From assembly GCF_000718305.1 (NCBI RefSeq), contig NZ_JOFQ01000032.1, forward strand, positions 1 to 60,002: a stretch of 60,002 nt of DNA, in the 5' to 3' direction. Position numbers and translations under genes: made by a program. This DNA comes from Streptomyces niger. Lineage in GTDB: Bacteria > Actinomycetota > Actinomycetes > Streptomycetales > Streptomycetaceae. Positions 7,530 through 15,790 of the stretch are shown piece by piece. The notes beneath the pieces were generated by a model, which saw nothing but the letters and a program-made list of their open reading frames with translations, did not search any database and was not told where the DNA came from. Each line of letters begins with the position of its first letter. Within the stretch, counting starts at the first letter, position 1.

Positions 7530-7815
7530 AGTGGTCGTGGTCTCCGCTTCCTAGCGCGATTCGGGGACTTGCCGCCCGCCTGGCGTGCAGTGCCTGCGGG
7601 CGGCATCACGATAGCCGTTCCGAGCTTCACTATGCGCACCTTTCCAAGGTGAATAGCTATCTTTCGCGAAAGAAAGTTAAGTTATACGCGTCAATCGCCT
7701 GCGGTTCAAAGGTTCGCTTCCGTTGATTCGTAAGCGTTGCTGCTATAGGGCCAGCAAGGTATTGGCCCGCCAGCCCTGGACGCCTTCCATGCAGAGTCCG
7801 TCTGGTGTGACTGTC
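7530..7815. promoter_or_regulatory. AT-richer gap between integrase and left-end gene
   Basis: 286 bp without a gene. Bases 7625-7700 are clearly AT-richer than the surroundings and contain the 12-bp palindrome CTTTCGCGAAAG (7661-7672) and a small CACCTT/AAGGTG hairpin (7637-7651). It is close to the left end and could hold recombinase or excisionase arm sites, or the promoter of the 61-aa protein. None is proven. Confidence 0.45.
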
Positions 7816-9051
7816 TCAAGACTGTGCGGTGCACCACACTTGATCTACTGTCTTGCGGGTGCGCTCACTGCTGGTCGGCAGCAGGTGCGCGTACACCCTG
7901 AGCGTCATTGCCGGGTCGCTGTGCCCGAGGTACTCGCTCACGGCCTTGATGCTTTCTCCAGCGTCCAGGAGGACCGAAGCGTAGAAGTGCCGTAGGGCGT
8001 GCATGCCGTGCTCGCGCGCCGAGTCGTAAGGCTCGCCCTGTTCCGGTTCGGGGATAAGGCCGGCCGCAGCGAGGGCGGGCTTCCACTCCTGCACGTTGAA
8101 GTTGCTCCGCCAGACGATGCCGCCAGCTGTGTTCGAGAACAGGAGGCGCTTCGTGACCGGGGGCCCGTCCGGCTTCTTCCACGGCAACGTGACCGGCACC
8201 GGCTTGAAGGCGTCCATGTGGTCGCGGAACGCGTCGGCCACTGAGGAGGGCAGCGGGACATCACGTTCCTTGTTGCCCTTCGGCGGCGCGAACACGGCCT
8301 TTCCACGGATGAGCTTCACCTGCCGTACGACGTGAAGGGTGTTGGCCTCGAAGTCCACGGCGTCATCTTCGGCAAGCCCGATGATTTCGCCCTGACGGAG
8401 GCCGCACCCGGCGCCGGCATCGGTCATCGCTCGATACCGCTCCGGGAGCGCGGCCCGTACGGCGAAGACCTGTTCCGGGAGCCATGGGATGACGCGACCG
8501 GACTCAACAGCCGGAGGTCGTACGGACTTCGCGCTGCATGGGTTGCGGCTGAGTAGCCCGTCATCGACGGCCGCCGACAGGACAGCCCGCACGTTTGCGT
8601 AGATGGTGCGCGCGTACGTTCCCTCGATCGGGGCATCTTCCAGGGCCCTGACGAGCTGCTGAATGTGGGACGGCCGGAAGGAGTCCAGAGGCCGCGAACC
8701 GATCCGCGGAAAGGCGTGCAGCCGCAGCCGCGTTTCGACCGAGACCTGCGTTGTCGGGTCTGTGGTCTGCGCGGTCAGCCAGCGCTCCGCGAACTGCTGG
8801 AAGGTGATGCGAGACGCTCGCGGGTCGATGTACTGACCGCGTGTCATGTCGGCTTCGATGTTGACGAGCCACTTTTCAGCAAGACGCTTCTGCCGGTCGG
8901 GGAAGGACTTGCTCTTCTCCGTGCCGTCCGGGCCGACGTAGCGGGCGCGGTAGCGCATGCCGGAGCCGTAGCGGTCGCTCTTGACCTTGCGGGGCTTGCC
9001 GTCCGGTCCGATCTCGGTCTTGTACCAGCGGTCCTGGATGTGCCCGGCCAT
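7816..9051 (-). CDS. int: tyrosine-recombinase integrase
   Basis: 411 aa. It recombines the element's attP with the host site. The N-terminal part has an AP2-like/SAM-like DNA-binding region (TFQQFAERWL around residue 83). The catalytic domain shows R219 (CGLRQGE), HALR at 351-354, H377 (LGHSDP) and the nucleophile Y387 (LRVYAH), the complete tyrosine-recombinase set. The ATG shares one base with the excisionase stop (TGATG), so int is the last gene of the rep-xis-int unit. The nearby att repeat implies rlmN as its target rather than a tRNA gene. Confidence 0.96.
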   Translation of the reverse strand: MAGHIQDRWYKTEIGPDGKPRKVKSDRYGSGMRYRARYVGPDGTEKSKSFPDRQKRLAEKWLVNIEADMTRGQYIDPRASRITFQQFAERWLTAQTTDPTTQVSVETRLRLHAFPRIGSRPLDSFRPSHIQQLVRALEDAPIEGTYARTIYANVRAVLSAAVDDGLLSRNPCSAKSVRPPAVESGRVIPWLPEQVFAVRAALPERYRAMTDAGAGCGLRQGEIIGLAEDDAVDFEANTLHVVRQVKLIRGKAVFAPPKGNKERDVPLPSSVADAFRDHMDAFKPVPVTLPWKKPDGPPVTKRLLFSNTAGGIVWRSNFNVQEWKPALAAAGLIPEPEQGEPYDSAREHGMHALRHFYASVLLDAGESIKAVSEYLGHSDPAMTLRVYAHLLPTSSERTRKTVDQVWCTAQS

Positions 9052-9248
9052 CAGGCGGCCTCGCTCATCTGCTCAGTGACCCAGCGGCGGACGACCTCGG
9101 GGTCGTAGCGGACGTGCTTGCCGACCCGGAAGCCGCGGGGGCCGGTGCGCTTGCGCCGCCACTGGTAGACGGTCTCGATCGGGACACCGAAGAGGTCCGC
9201 GAGGTCGACCGGGGTCAGGAACCGCTCGGGCAGCGTGCGGGCGCTCAT
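9051..9248 (-). CDS. xis: excisionase-like helix-turn-helix protein
   Basis: 65 aa. The sequence FLTPVDLADLFGVPIETVYQ followed by WRRKRTGPRGFRVGKHVRY is the winged helix-turn-helix (HTH_17/MerR-like) of AICE excisionases, which bend the att sites toward excision. The ATG at 9248 overlaps the rep stop (ATGA) and the stop shares a base with the int ATG. This tight coupling supports the start choice. Confidence 0.9.
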   Translation of the reverse strand: MSARTLPERFLTPVDLADLFGVPIETVYQWRRKRTGPRGFRVGKHVRYDPEVVRRWVTEQMSEAA

Positions 9249-10645
9249 GTCCAGCTCTCCTCTGACTCCAGTTCGGCGCGTACTTCGCGGGCGATCTCGC
9301 GGTTCTCCTGGATCTCGCGGGCGAGGTTGGCGGCGAGCCAGGATTCGCCGGGCGTGTGGCCGTGCCCGGCGTAGGCCCAGTGGGCGATGACGCGGGTGGT
9401 GGCTTCGGGGTGGTCGTCGGGGCCGGGGAGGCCGAGGGCGGCGCGTTGCTGGGCGGCGCGGTAGTCGGCGCGGACCTGGCGCAGGGCGCCGAGGGTGGTG
9501 GAGTAGCGGCGGGACTTGGTGGAGAAGTGGCCGCGGAAGCCGAGCATGTGGCCCCACTGCCAGAGCTTGCGGTCGGGGTAGATGTCGTCCAGGTCGCGGC
9601 AGGCGCGGATGAGGCGGCGGGTGTGGTCGGGCAGATCGGGGAGCTTGTCCAGTTCGGCGAGTTCGCCGATGCGGCGGTCGACGGTGCCGGTGGTCTCGGC
9701 GGCCTTGGTGGCGTACTTGGCCACGTAGGAGGCGACGGCCTGCTCGGTGAGGTCTTCGCCGTTGCCGAAGGCGCCGATGGGCCGGACGTCGAGCTGGGTG
9801 CCCCAGCGCAAGGTGCGGGCGGGCTGGTCCCCGACCGGAGGCAGCTCGATCTCCGCGCGGGCAGCAGCGGCCCGCAGGGCGTCGGTGAGCAGGTCGATGG
9901 TCGCCCAGGCCGGGGGTGCGGTGTCGGGTCCGTCCGGACCGTCGAAGCGGATCACCGCGTGGAAGTGGATGGCGCCGCGCTTTTGGTACTCGGCGACCTT
10001 GCCGTAGGAGACCCGGAGCTGTCCCTTGAGCGCCTTCTGCGTGATGCCGGCGCGCTTGGCCAGCTCGCGGGGCAGGTAGATGGTGACGTACCGCCACAGG
10101 TGGCCGGCGTGGTTGTTCCACAGCACCGCGCCCGCGTAGTCGTAGGTTTCCGGGTTCAGGGCGGTGCCGAGCTCGGGGGCGTCGGCCTGGTGGTGGACGC
10201 CGCAGCGGCAGGGACGGTGGCCGTCGTCGGGACGGTTGTGCACCGGACCGAAGGAGGGGGCGGTGAGCGTGGCGAAGACGCGCGGGTGGTCCCGGACGGT
10301 CTCCGGGGTGCCCTTGGCTTCGTCGCCGGTGAGCCCGGCGCGGATGAGGTGGTAGGTGTCGCCCGCGTAGGTCCAGGCGCACGAAGGGCAGCGGGAGGCG
10401 CGGCGGTTGCCGCAGGCCACCCGGAGCCGTCCGCCGGGCTCGGCGTCGGTGGAGTAGGCGTGCAGAACGGTGCCGGTCGCCCGGTCGACGGTCTTGGTCG
10501 CGCCGGTCAGGTGGATCGGGTCGGAGCATCCGCCGGTGCGGCGGATCTGTTCTTCCCAGCGGTCGAAGCCGGGGGACCCGGCCACCCGGAGGAGATCCCC
10601 CAGAGTGGTCGGGTCCAGGCCCGCCAGGGTGGCGGCGTCGGTCAT
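9245..10645 (-). CDS. RepSA-like rolling-circle replication initiator
   Basis: 466 aa. It nicks the element's double-strand origin and starts rolling-circle replication. Rolling-circle motifs are visible: FATLTAP at 124-130 (motif I), HFH at 227-229 within AIHFHAVIRF (metal-binding HUH motif), and Y307VAKY311ATK (catalytic tyrosine/lysine). C79, C86 and C89 and the CRC at 146-148 could form a zinc site. The ATG at 10645 is preceded by TCAGGAGGTG and overlaps the stop of the upstream methyltransferase gene (ATGA). The family is known from pSAM2-type elements. Confidence 0.93.
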   Translation of the reverse strand: MTDAATLAGLDPTTLGDLLRVAGSPGFDRWEEQIRRTGGCSDPIHLTGATKTVDRATGTVLHAYSTDAEPGGRLRVACGNRRASRCPSCAWTYAGDTYHLIRAGLTGDEAKGTPETVRDHPRVFATLTAPSFGPVHNRPDDGHRPCRCGVHHQADAPELGTALNPETYDYAGAVLWNNHAGHLWRYVTIYLPRELAKRAGITQKALKGQLRVSYGKVAEYQKRGAIHFHAVIRFDGPDGPDTAPPAWATIDLLTDALRAAAARAEIELPPVGDQPARTLRWGTQLDVRPIGAFGNGEDLTEQAVASYVAKYATKAAETTGTVDRRIGELAELDKLPDLPDHTRRLIRACRDLDDIYPDRKLWQWGHMLGFRGHFSTKSRRYSTTLGALRQVRADYRAAQQRAALGLPGPDDHPEATTRVIAHWAYAGHGHTPGESWLAANLAREIQENREIAREVRAELESEESWT

Positions 10646-11349
10646 ACGAGCACCTCCTGACGGCAGGTGAGGAAGGCGGTGCCGATCCACTGGGTGAAGG
10701 CCGGCGGGATGGCCTCGGTCAGCTCCTCGCGGACGTCGGTCCAGGTGATGTCCATGGCCGTCTGCATCTCGGGCACGGTGGCCTTGCCCCCGCCAGCGCC
10801 GTAGGCGGCGACATACGGGCCGTCGCGGTGGACGCCATGGCGGACGCCGCGGACGTAGCCCCGATGGGCGGGGTGGGGAGGCTGTGGGGTCGACCAGCGG
10901 CCGAGTTCGAAGGTGCGGTGGCGCAGCACGCCCAGGCCGAAGGACTCCCCGCACAGCCGCAGGTCCCGGCGGACCGGGGCCTTGCCGGTGGGCTGCTCGA
11001 TCACGTACGGGAGACCGGACGCGTCCAGCAGGGCGCGCAGTTCGGGGATGAGCTGGACGTGCTCGCCGCCCCAGCCGCGGGACTGGTTGGTGCCCACAGT
11101 CAGCGTGCAGCCGGCCTGGCAGGGCGGGGAGTTGTGGATCAGGGCGTAGCGCTCGATCTCCCCGGTGTCGATGAGCCGGGCCAGGTGCTCCAGGGCGTCG
11201 GCGCGGTGGAAGGTGAAGGGGTAGCGGGGGCGGTCGGCGATGTCCACGCCGTCGACAGCGAAGCCGGCGCGGTGGTAGCCCATGGCGGCGCCACCTGCGC
11301 AGCAGAACAGGTCCAGGAGGCGCAGACCGTTGCGGGATGCGGTGGTCAT
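10642..11349 (-). CDS. C5-cytosine DNA methyltransferase-like protein
   Basis: 235 aa. DLFCCAGGAAMGYHRAGF (residues 13-30) is motif I for S-adenosylmethionine binding. NSPPCQ (C77) is catalytic motif IV and YVIEQP corresponds to motif VI. The protein is short for a C5 methyltransferase, and the target-recognition region between motifs VIII and IX appears reduced. It lies in the rep operon with four-base overlaps on both sides. Possible roles are protecting the element's DNA during transfer or replication control. Specificity cannot be read from the sequence. Confidence 0.85.
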   Translation of the reverse strand: MTTASRNGLRLLDLFCCAGGAAMGYHRAGFAVDGVDIADRPRYPFTFHRADALEHLARLIDTGEIERYALIHNSPPCQAGCTLTVGTNQSRGWGGEHVQLIPELRALLDASGLPYVIEQPTGKAPVRRDLRLCGESFGLGVLRHRTFELGRWSTPQPPHPAHRGYVRGVRHGVHRDGPYVAAYGAGGGKATVPEMQTAMDITWTDVREELTEAIPPAFTQWIGTAFLTCRQEVLV

Positions 11350-11552
11350 GAGCGGCCCTTTCGCCCGGCGCAGGTGTTGCGGTGGTCGGTCCAGGCGGCG
11401 ACGAGGTCGCGGGCCTGGTCGTCCCCCTGGGCCTGACGGGTCTCGCCGCAGCCGCAGGCATAGGACGCGGTGGCCGGGCGGTGCGGGGAGGGCTTGGAGA
11501 CATGGACGCCGGGGCCGGCCGGGGTCGGGGTGAGATCGGCCACGACGCTCAC
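11346..11552 (-). CDS. small Cys/His protein of the element
   Basis: 68 aa from a GTG. The C-terminal half YACGCGETRQAQGDDQARDL followed by VAAWTDHRNTCAGRKG has the spacing of a small zinc-binding fold (CxC...H...C). Its stop overlaps the methyltransferase ATG and its start overlaps the stop of the next gene upstream, so it is an operon member. I do not know a named function. Confidence 0.65.
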   Translation of the reverse strand: MSVVADLTPTPAGPGVHVSKPSPHRPATASYACGCGETRQAQGDDQARDLVAAWTDHRNTCAGRKGRS

Positions 11553-11737
11553 CGGTCCAGGGACGCGACGGCGACGCGGCGGGCGAACGTGCCGGCGCCC
11601 TCACAGGTCCGGCAGACGACGGTGAGGGTCTTGCGGGTGCCGTCGAGGTTCTTCTGGCCGGTGGTGATGGCAACGGTCGGGAAGCCGTCGCAGTCGGGGC
11701 AGAGCCGGACGCGGGCAGGGCGGGTCTCGGGCATCAT
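11549..11737 (-). CDS. small zinc-ribbon protein
   Basis: 62 aa with two CxxC knuckles (CPDC near residue 13 and CRTC near 42) flanking a short sheet-like segment, resembling half of a DnaJ-type zinc finger. AAAGGGA precedes the tandem ATGs. Its stop overlaps the GTG of the 68-aa gene. It is probably a nucleic-acid or protein adaptor in transfer or replication; the function is unknown. Confidence 0.7.
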   Translation of the reverse strand: MMPETRPARVRLCPDCDGFPTVAITTGQKNLDGTRKTLTVVCRTCEGAGTFARRVAVASLDR

Positions 11738-11827
11738 GAAGGTGTCCCTTTCGGGTCAGTGCATCTGGAAGGGGTCAGGCGCCCGGGGCGGCGGAAGTTT
11801 GGCGACCGAGGCCGCCCCGGGGGCCGT

Positions 11828-12097
11828 TCAGCGCTTGCGGGCGAGCTTGAGGCTGATGCCCGCGCCGCCCACGGTGGGGACGGCGGCTGCGGCAGCGGCG
11901 GCCGCGATCTGGAACGTCACGGCAAGGACGATCAGGACCACGGATGCGCCGATCGCGATGGTGATGGTCAGCAGGATCGGGCCCGCGTAGGAGCGCGGCG
12001 GCGCCTGGATGACGACGACTTCGCCGGGGTGGACGCTGGCCGGAATCAGGTCGGCCGGGCGGTGGTTGGCGCGGAGCTGGGCGTCCGGGTAGCGCAT
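11828..12097 (-). CDS. small membrane protein
   Basis: 89 aa. After a polar N-terminus (MRYPDAQLRANHRPADLIPA) comes one long hydrophobic stretch, PILLTITIAIGASVVLIVLA, followed by an alanine-rich helix and a basic tail. GGAGG precedes the ATG. It lies between transfer genes and probably belongs to the intramycelial spread (Spd) set, but no specific family is recognised. Confidence 0.65.
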   Translation of the reverse strand: MRYPDAQLRANHRPADLIPASVHPGEVVVIQAPPRSYAGPILLTITIAIGASVVLIVLAVTFQIAAAAAAAAVPTVGGAGISLKLARKR

Positions 12098-12116
12098 GGG
12101 CCTTGCCTCCGTCCGG

Positions 12117-12305
12117 TCAGGGGTTGCAGCGGTGGGTGCGAGCGGCGAGCTCGGCGGCGGCCCTGTCCGGCTTCTCGACCGAGAAGCGGCAGCCGGGGGC
12201 GGTGCAGGTGGCGGTGTGCTTGGTCCGTCCCCGCCCGTCGTAGTAGGAGCCGACCTGGACGGGGCCGATGCGGATCACGTCGTAGAAGCGGTTCGGGCGA
12301 GCCAT
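12117..12305 (-). CDS. mobile-element transfer protein (small zinc-finger type)
   Basis: 62 aa. The sequence RFYDVIRIGPVQVGSYYDGR then GRTKHTATCTAPGC closely fits small actinomycete proteins annotated as mobile element transfer proteins. C34, C39 and the C-terminal THRC could bind zinc. AAGGAAG is positioned before the ATG. It sits between the DUF2637 protein and the 89-aa membrane protein in the transfer operon. Confidence 0.75.
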   Translation of the reverse strand: MARPNRFYDVIRIGPVQVGSYYDGRGRTKHTATCTAPGCRFSVEKPDRAAAELAARTHRCNP

Positions 12306-12316
12306 TGCTCTTCCTT

Positions 12317-13063
12317 TCAGGCGAGTTGGGCGGTGATGGCGTCGGCGAGGACCGGCGGGACGCCGAGGCGGGCGCGGAGGGTGTCCGCGTCGATCGGGGT
12401 GCCGGTGGCGGCCTGGTGGTTGTCGGCGACCTTCCGGGCGTGGGCGATCAGAGCCGGGGGCACGGCAGGTGCCGGCGGGGCGGGCCGGGGCGACGGCTCG
12501 ACCGGGGCAGGCTCCGGCCGTTGCTCGGGCACCGGATCCGGTTCAGGCACCTTCTCGGGCTCCGGCTCGGGGAGTTCCGCCGGAGATGGCTCCGGGAGCC
12601 GTTCGACGGTGACCGGCTCCGCGACCGGTTCAGCCGCGGGCACCGGGGCCGGGGCGGGGTCGGTGACCAGGGTGTGCACCTGCCGCATGAGGGCGCCGAA
12701 GGCCAGCAGCGCGGCGGACGGCGGCACGGCTGCTACCACGTAGTCGAGGATCGGGGCGTTGGTGCCGACTCCGGCGACGTTGAGGCCGATGCTGCCGAGG
12801 GATCCGGCGACGGTCAGGCCGATGGCCCACCAGTCGGTCACATGCCGCAGCGCGGCGCGGAACATCAGGACCTCACCGGCCAGGATGAACAGATCGATGG
12901 TGCCCGGCCAGGCCCACCGACGCTCCGGGGATGAGCCAAGGCCGTGGGACTGGGCGACCGAGGCGAGATGGGCGTAGGAGAGCCAGAACGCGGCGATCGT
13001 AAGGATCATGATCACGGCCCCGGCGACGAGGATCGCGGTGCGTTCCGCCTGCGGCTTGGTCAT
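12317..13063 (-). CDS. DUF2637 (SpdB-like) membrane protein
   Basis: 248 aa. Residues 1-125 contain four membrane segments with the DUF2637 pattern (AFWLSYAHLASVA, RRWAWPGTIDLFILAGEVLM). A long Pro/Glu repeat linker (PEPEPEKVPEPDPVPEQRPE) spans about 135-200. A C-terminal helical domain ending in LGVPPVLADAITAQLA resembles a helix-turn-helix. Such proteins accompany TraSA and are implicated in plasmid spread through the mycelium. GGAAGGAGG precedes the ATG. Confidence 0.82.
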   Translation of the reverse strand: MTKPQAERTAILVAGAVIMILTIAAFWLSYAHLASVAQSHGLGSSPERRWAWPGTIDLFILAGEVLMFRAALRHVTDWWAIGLTVAGSLGSIGLNVAGVGTNAPILDYVVAAVPPSAALLAFGALMRQVHTLVTDPAPAPVPAAEPVAEPVTVERLPEPSPAELPEPEPEKVPEPDPVPEQRPEPAPVEPSPRPAPPAPAVPPALIAHARKVADNHQAATGTPIDADTLRARLGVPPVLADAITAQLA

Positions 13064-13152
13064 CGCGTCCTCCTTCCAAGGTCAGGTTTTTGGCATGGGA
13101 GAGGTAGGGGCCTGGCGCGAGACGGCGCACCAACCGGTGACGGGGTGGGGTG

Positions 13153-14499
13153 TTACTCGGTGATCGGCTGCGGCTTGATCAGCGAGGGTGCATCGGTCGG
13201 CTCGTACTCGGCCGGCATCACCGGGCGGAACGGGGCCAGGTACGGCAGGTCCGGGACGAGGTGGGCGTACTCCCGGCAGATGGCTGCCGCTTGGGCCGGG
13301 GTGGTCTCGGCGGTGCGGATGCGGGACCAGCCGCCGGAGGAGTCCCCGGCCACCGCGACGCCGGGCCGGTTGGCGGCGATGGAGGTGGCGGCGGCCACCG
13401 CCTCGGGGGAGATGTCGTTCAGGCCCATTTCGGCGGTCTGTTTGTCGTTGACGCGGTGGACGACGCGGCCGGTGAGCTGGGCGCGGAGTGTGGTGGCGCC
13501 TTTGCCCAGTTCGGAGCCGAAGCGCTGGCCGCAGACCTCCAGGTAGATGCCGATCGCGCGGGCGAGCTGGCCCAGCCGCACCATCTGCATGACCATCCGG
13601 TCCCGGCGTTCCTCCTCCTTCTTTGCCGTGGTCAGGAACAGCTCTGCCACCTCGTCGACCAGGAGCACCAGGGGGACCGGGCGGACGTCCTCGGGCAGGG
13701 CCCACAGGTCCGAGACGCCGTAGGCGCTCAGGAGGTCGAAGCGCTTTTCCATCTCCTCAACCAGCGCGTCCAGGACCTGTGAGGCGTCTTCGGGGGTGGT
13801 GGCCAGGGCTGAGAGGCGCGGGGCGTAGGTGCTGTGCTCCACCCCGCGCTTGCAGTCGATCCCGACCAGCCCCACCGGCAGTTTGGCCAGCTTGGAGACC
13901 AGGTTGCGCTGGTACATGGACTTGCCCGACAGCGTGGCGCCCAGCGTCAGGCTGTGCGGGACCTGGCGGTAGTCACGGACGAACACCGACCCGTCCTCCC
14001 GCAGTGCCACCGGCACCACCATCGGCCCCGAAGCCTTCCGCCGGCGCGGCATCTTCACCCGGCGGAGCACGTCGTAGCCGGTCATCCGCAGCTCGACCAC
14101 ACCCGGCTTGGTCTCGGCGACGGTGACGGAGTGGACACCCCAGGCGTGCCGCAGCCGTTCCGTGGCCGCCGCTATGTCCGAGGTCTCCAGACCGGCCGGG
14201 AGCCGGAGCGAGGCGACCAGGCCGGTGGAGGCGCCCCGCAGGCGACGGACCTTGGGCGGTACGGGCTGGACCTCGCGGCGGGCGACGTTGCGGACCATGA
14301 ACGCCCGCAGCTTCGACGGCTGCACCGTCAGCCCGCACACATCCATCGTGGTGCCGTAGGTCCAGGTGAACCGGCCCATCGTCACCGGCATGCCCACCAG
14401 CGACCAGTACACGCGAGGAGCGTGGCCCTTGGCGTAGCCGAGGCCACCGACACCGGCGAGAGCACCGGTGGCCTCCAGCACCGTGGTCAGGTCCGCCAT
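13153..14499 (-). CDS. TraSA/FtsK-SpoIIIE-type conjugal DNA translocase
   Basis: 448 aa. In actinomycete conjugation a single hexameric ATPase moves double-stranded DNA between cells. A hydrophobic N-terminal stretch is weak. Walker A is GATLSGKS (187-194) and Walker B is LVLLVDEVAEL (277-287); AQLTGRVVHRVND matches the FtsK/TraSA core. It starts two bases after the stop of the SCO3933-family gene, so both are driven from the operator-rich promoter at 14.9 kb. Confidence 0.93.
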   Translation of the reverse strand: MADLTTVLEATGALAGVGGLGYAKGHAPRVYWSLVGMPVTMGRFTWTYGTTMDVCGLTVQPSKLRAFMVRNVARREVQPVPPKVRRLRGASTGLVASLRLPAGLETSDIAAATERLRHAWGVHSVTVAETKPGVVELRMTGYDVLRRVKMPRRRKASGPMVVPVALREDGSVFVRDYRQVPHSLTLGATLSGKSMYQRNLVSKLAKLPVGLVGIDCKRGVEHSTYAPRLSALATTPEDASQVLDALVEEMEKRFDLLSAYGVSDLWALPEDVRPVPLVLLVDEVAELFLTTAKKEEERRDRMVMQMVRLGQLARAIGIYLEVCGQRFGSELGKGATTLRAQLTGRVVHRVNDKQTAEMGLNDISPEAVAAATSIAANRPGVAVAGDSSGGWSRIRTAETTPAQAAAICREYAHLVPDLPYLAPFRPVMPAEYEPTDAPSLIKPQPITE

Positions 14500-14501
14500 G
14501 A

Positions 14502-14831
14502 TCAGGCACCCGCCGCGAGGGCCGCCGCGCGGAAGGCGATGCCGTGCCGCTTCTCGCCGTTGAACTCGTTCTCCCAGTCCCGCGCCTTCAGGCCGACGAC
14601 CGAGACCGGCATGCCCGGCGTCAGCCCCTCGGGGACGCCCGTCTGCGGCACGGAGACCTGGTAGAGGTTGCCCTCCCCCTCATCCGAGACCAGCAGGCCC
14701 ACCGTCATCAGGTCGGCGCCGGTCTCGCGGTCCTTGGCGATCTCGCCCGTCTTCCGGTTGGCGACCTTCGGGGTCGGCGCGGTCGCGACGAACACCACGG
14801 CGGTCGAAGTGTCGATCTTGAACGAAGGCAT
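14502..14831 (-). CDS. SCO3933-family regulatory protein
   Basis: 109 aa. FKIDTSTAVVFVATAPTPKV, then KDRETGADLMTVGLLVSD and GLTPGMPVSVVGLKARDWEN, matches the family that precedes TraSA in many AICEs. The predicted all-beta content and the position suggest an OB-fold-like accessory protein, but its action is not established. It is the first gene of the leftward transfer operon; AAGGGG lies upstream of the ATG. Confidence 0.8.
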   Translation of the reverse strand: MPSFKIDTSTAVVFVATAPTPKVANRKTGEIAKDRETGADLMTVGLLVSDEGEGNLYQVSVPQTGVPEGLTPGMPVSVVGLKARDWENEFNGEKRHGIAFRAAALAAGA

Positions 14832-14870
14832 AGAGCACCCCTTGTTGCTGGGGAGGCCACCCGGTCGGCG

Positions 14871-15008
14871 ACCTCTCTAGACATCTTCGAGTGAAGCGCA
14901 CGTCTCTAGAGATGTCAATGGAGATGTATAGAGAGGTTCGCGCGTGGCGGGATGGGGCACCAGGCTCGGATGCAGCGACGGACGTATGTCCTAGGCTGTC
15001 TAGAGAGG
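14871..15008. promoter_or_regulatory. four operator-like sites between the transfer operon and its GntR gene
   Basis: Four related sequences lie in this divergent promoter region: ACCTCTCTAGACATCT (14871-14886), GTCTCTAGAGATGTC (14902-14916, with the palindrome TCTCTAGAGA), AGATGTATAGAGAGGT (14922-14937, inverted) and TGTCTAGAGAGG (14997-15008, inverted). Sites 1 and 3 match at 15 of 16 positions when one is reversed. The last site abuts the ribosome site of the GntR gene. They are best explained as binding sites for that repressor. Confidence 0.8.
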
Positions 15009-15027
15009 AAGGAAGGAGGGAGACGCA

Positions 15028-15786
15028 ATGACCGCGAAGAACGGCGCCCGACAGCCGAAGTACCAGCGCATTGCTGACGCGCTTCGGGAGGCAATCACGG
15101 CAGGTGAGTACGGCCCTGGTGATCGCTTGCCAGGCGAGAACGACCTCATGGCGAAGTACGACGTGGCCCGGATGACCGCCCGGCAGGCTCTTGGAGTCTT
15201 GCAGAACGAGGGGCTCGCCGAGTCACGCAAGGGTGCTGGCGTATTCGTTCGGGCGTTCCGACCGCTGCGACGACGCGGCATCCAGCGCCTCTCCCAGGAG
15301 CAGTGGGGCTCAGGCCGTTCGATCTGGTCGGCCGACACCGAGGGCCGACAGCTCACCGTGGATCAGGTCACCGTTACTGAGGAGCCAACTCCTGAGCGGA
15401 TCGCGAGCGTCCTCGACATCGCCCCGGAGTCGGCCGTCTGCGTCCGCAACCGGCGATTCGTCCTTGATGGAAAGCCGGTCCTGCTGGCCACGAGCTACCT
15501 GCCGGCGGAGCTGGTCGCGGGCTCGGCCATCACCCAGGAGGACACGGGGCCGGGCGGCACGTACGCGCGCCTTGCGGAGCTCGGAGCCAAGCCGGTCCAC
15601 TTCCGCGAAGAAGTGCGGTCCCGTATGCCCTCCCAGGACGAAGCGAAGCGGCTCAACCTCTCCATGGGCACGCCGGTGATGCTCATCTGCCGGACCGCAT
15701 TCGCCGACGGAGGCCGACCCGTCGAGGTCAACGAGATGACTCTCGACTCCGCTTCCTACGTACTTGAGTATGACTTCGACGCCTAA
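15028..15786 (+). CDS. GntR/HutC-family repressor (KorSA-like)
   Basis: 252 aa. An N-terminal winged helix (YQRIADALREAITAGEYGPG, then LPGENDLMAKYDVARMTARQ) is joined to a C-terminal UTRA ligand-binding domain (about 95-245). In pSAM2 the equivalent KorSA represses transfer and replication activation. GGAGGG precedes the ATG. The adjacent operator-like repeats, one directly at its own ribosome site, predict autoregulation and repression of the divergent transfer operon. Confidence 0.9.
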   Translation: MTAKNGARQPKYQRIADALREAITAGEYGPGDRLPGENDLMAKYDVARMTARQALGVLQNEGLAESRKGAGVFVRAFRPLRRRGIQRLSQEQWGSGRSIWSADTEGRQLTVDQVTVTEEPTPERIASVLDIAPESAVCVRNRRFVLDGKPVLLATSYLPAELVAGSAITQEDTGPGGTYARLAELGAKPVHFREEVRSRMPSQDEAKRLNLSMGTPVMLICRTAFADGGRPVEVNEMTLDSASYVLEYDFDA

Positions 15787-15790
15787 CCGG

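Noticed and set aside
9356..10660. 434-aa plus-strand frame opposite the replication gene
   Set aside because: Shadow of the minus-strand RepSA-like gene, which has recognisable catalytic motifs; the plus-strand product is Gly/Val-rich with none.
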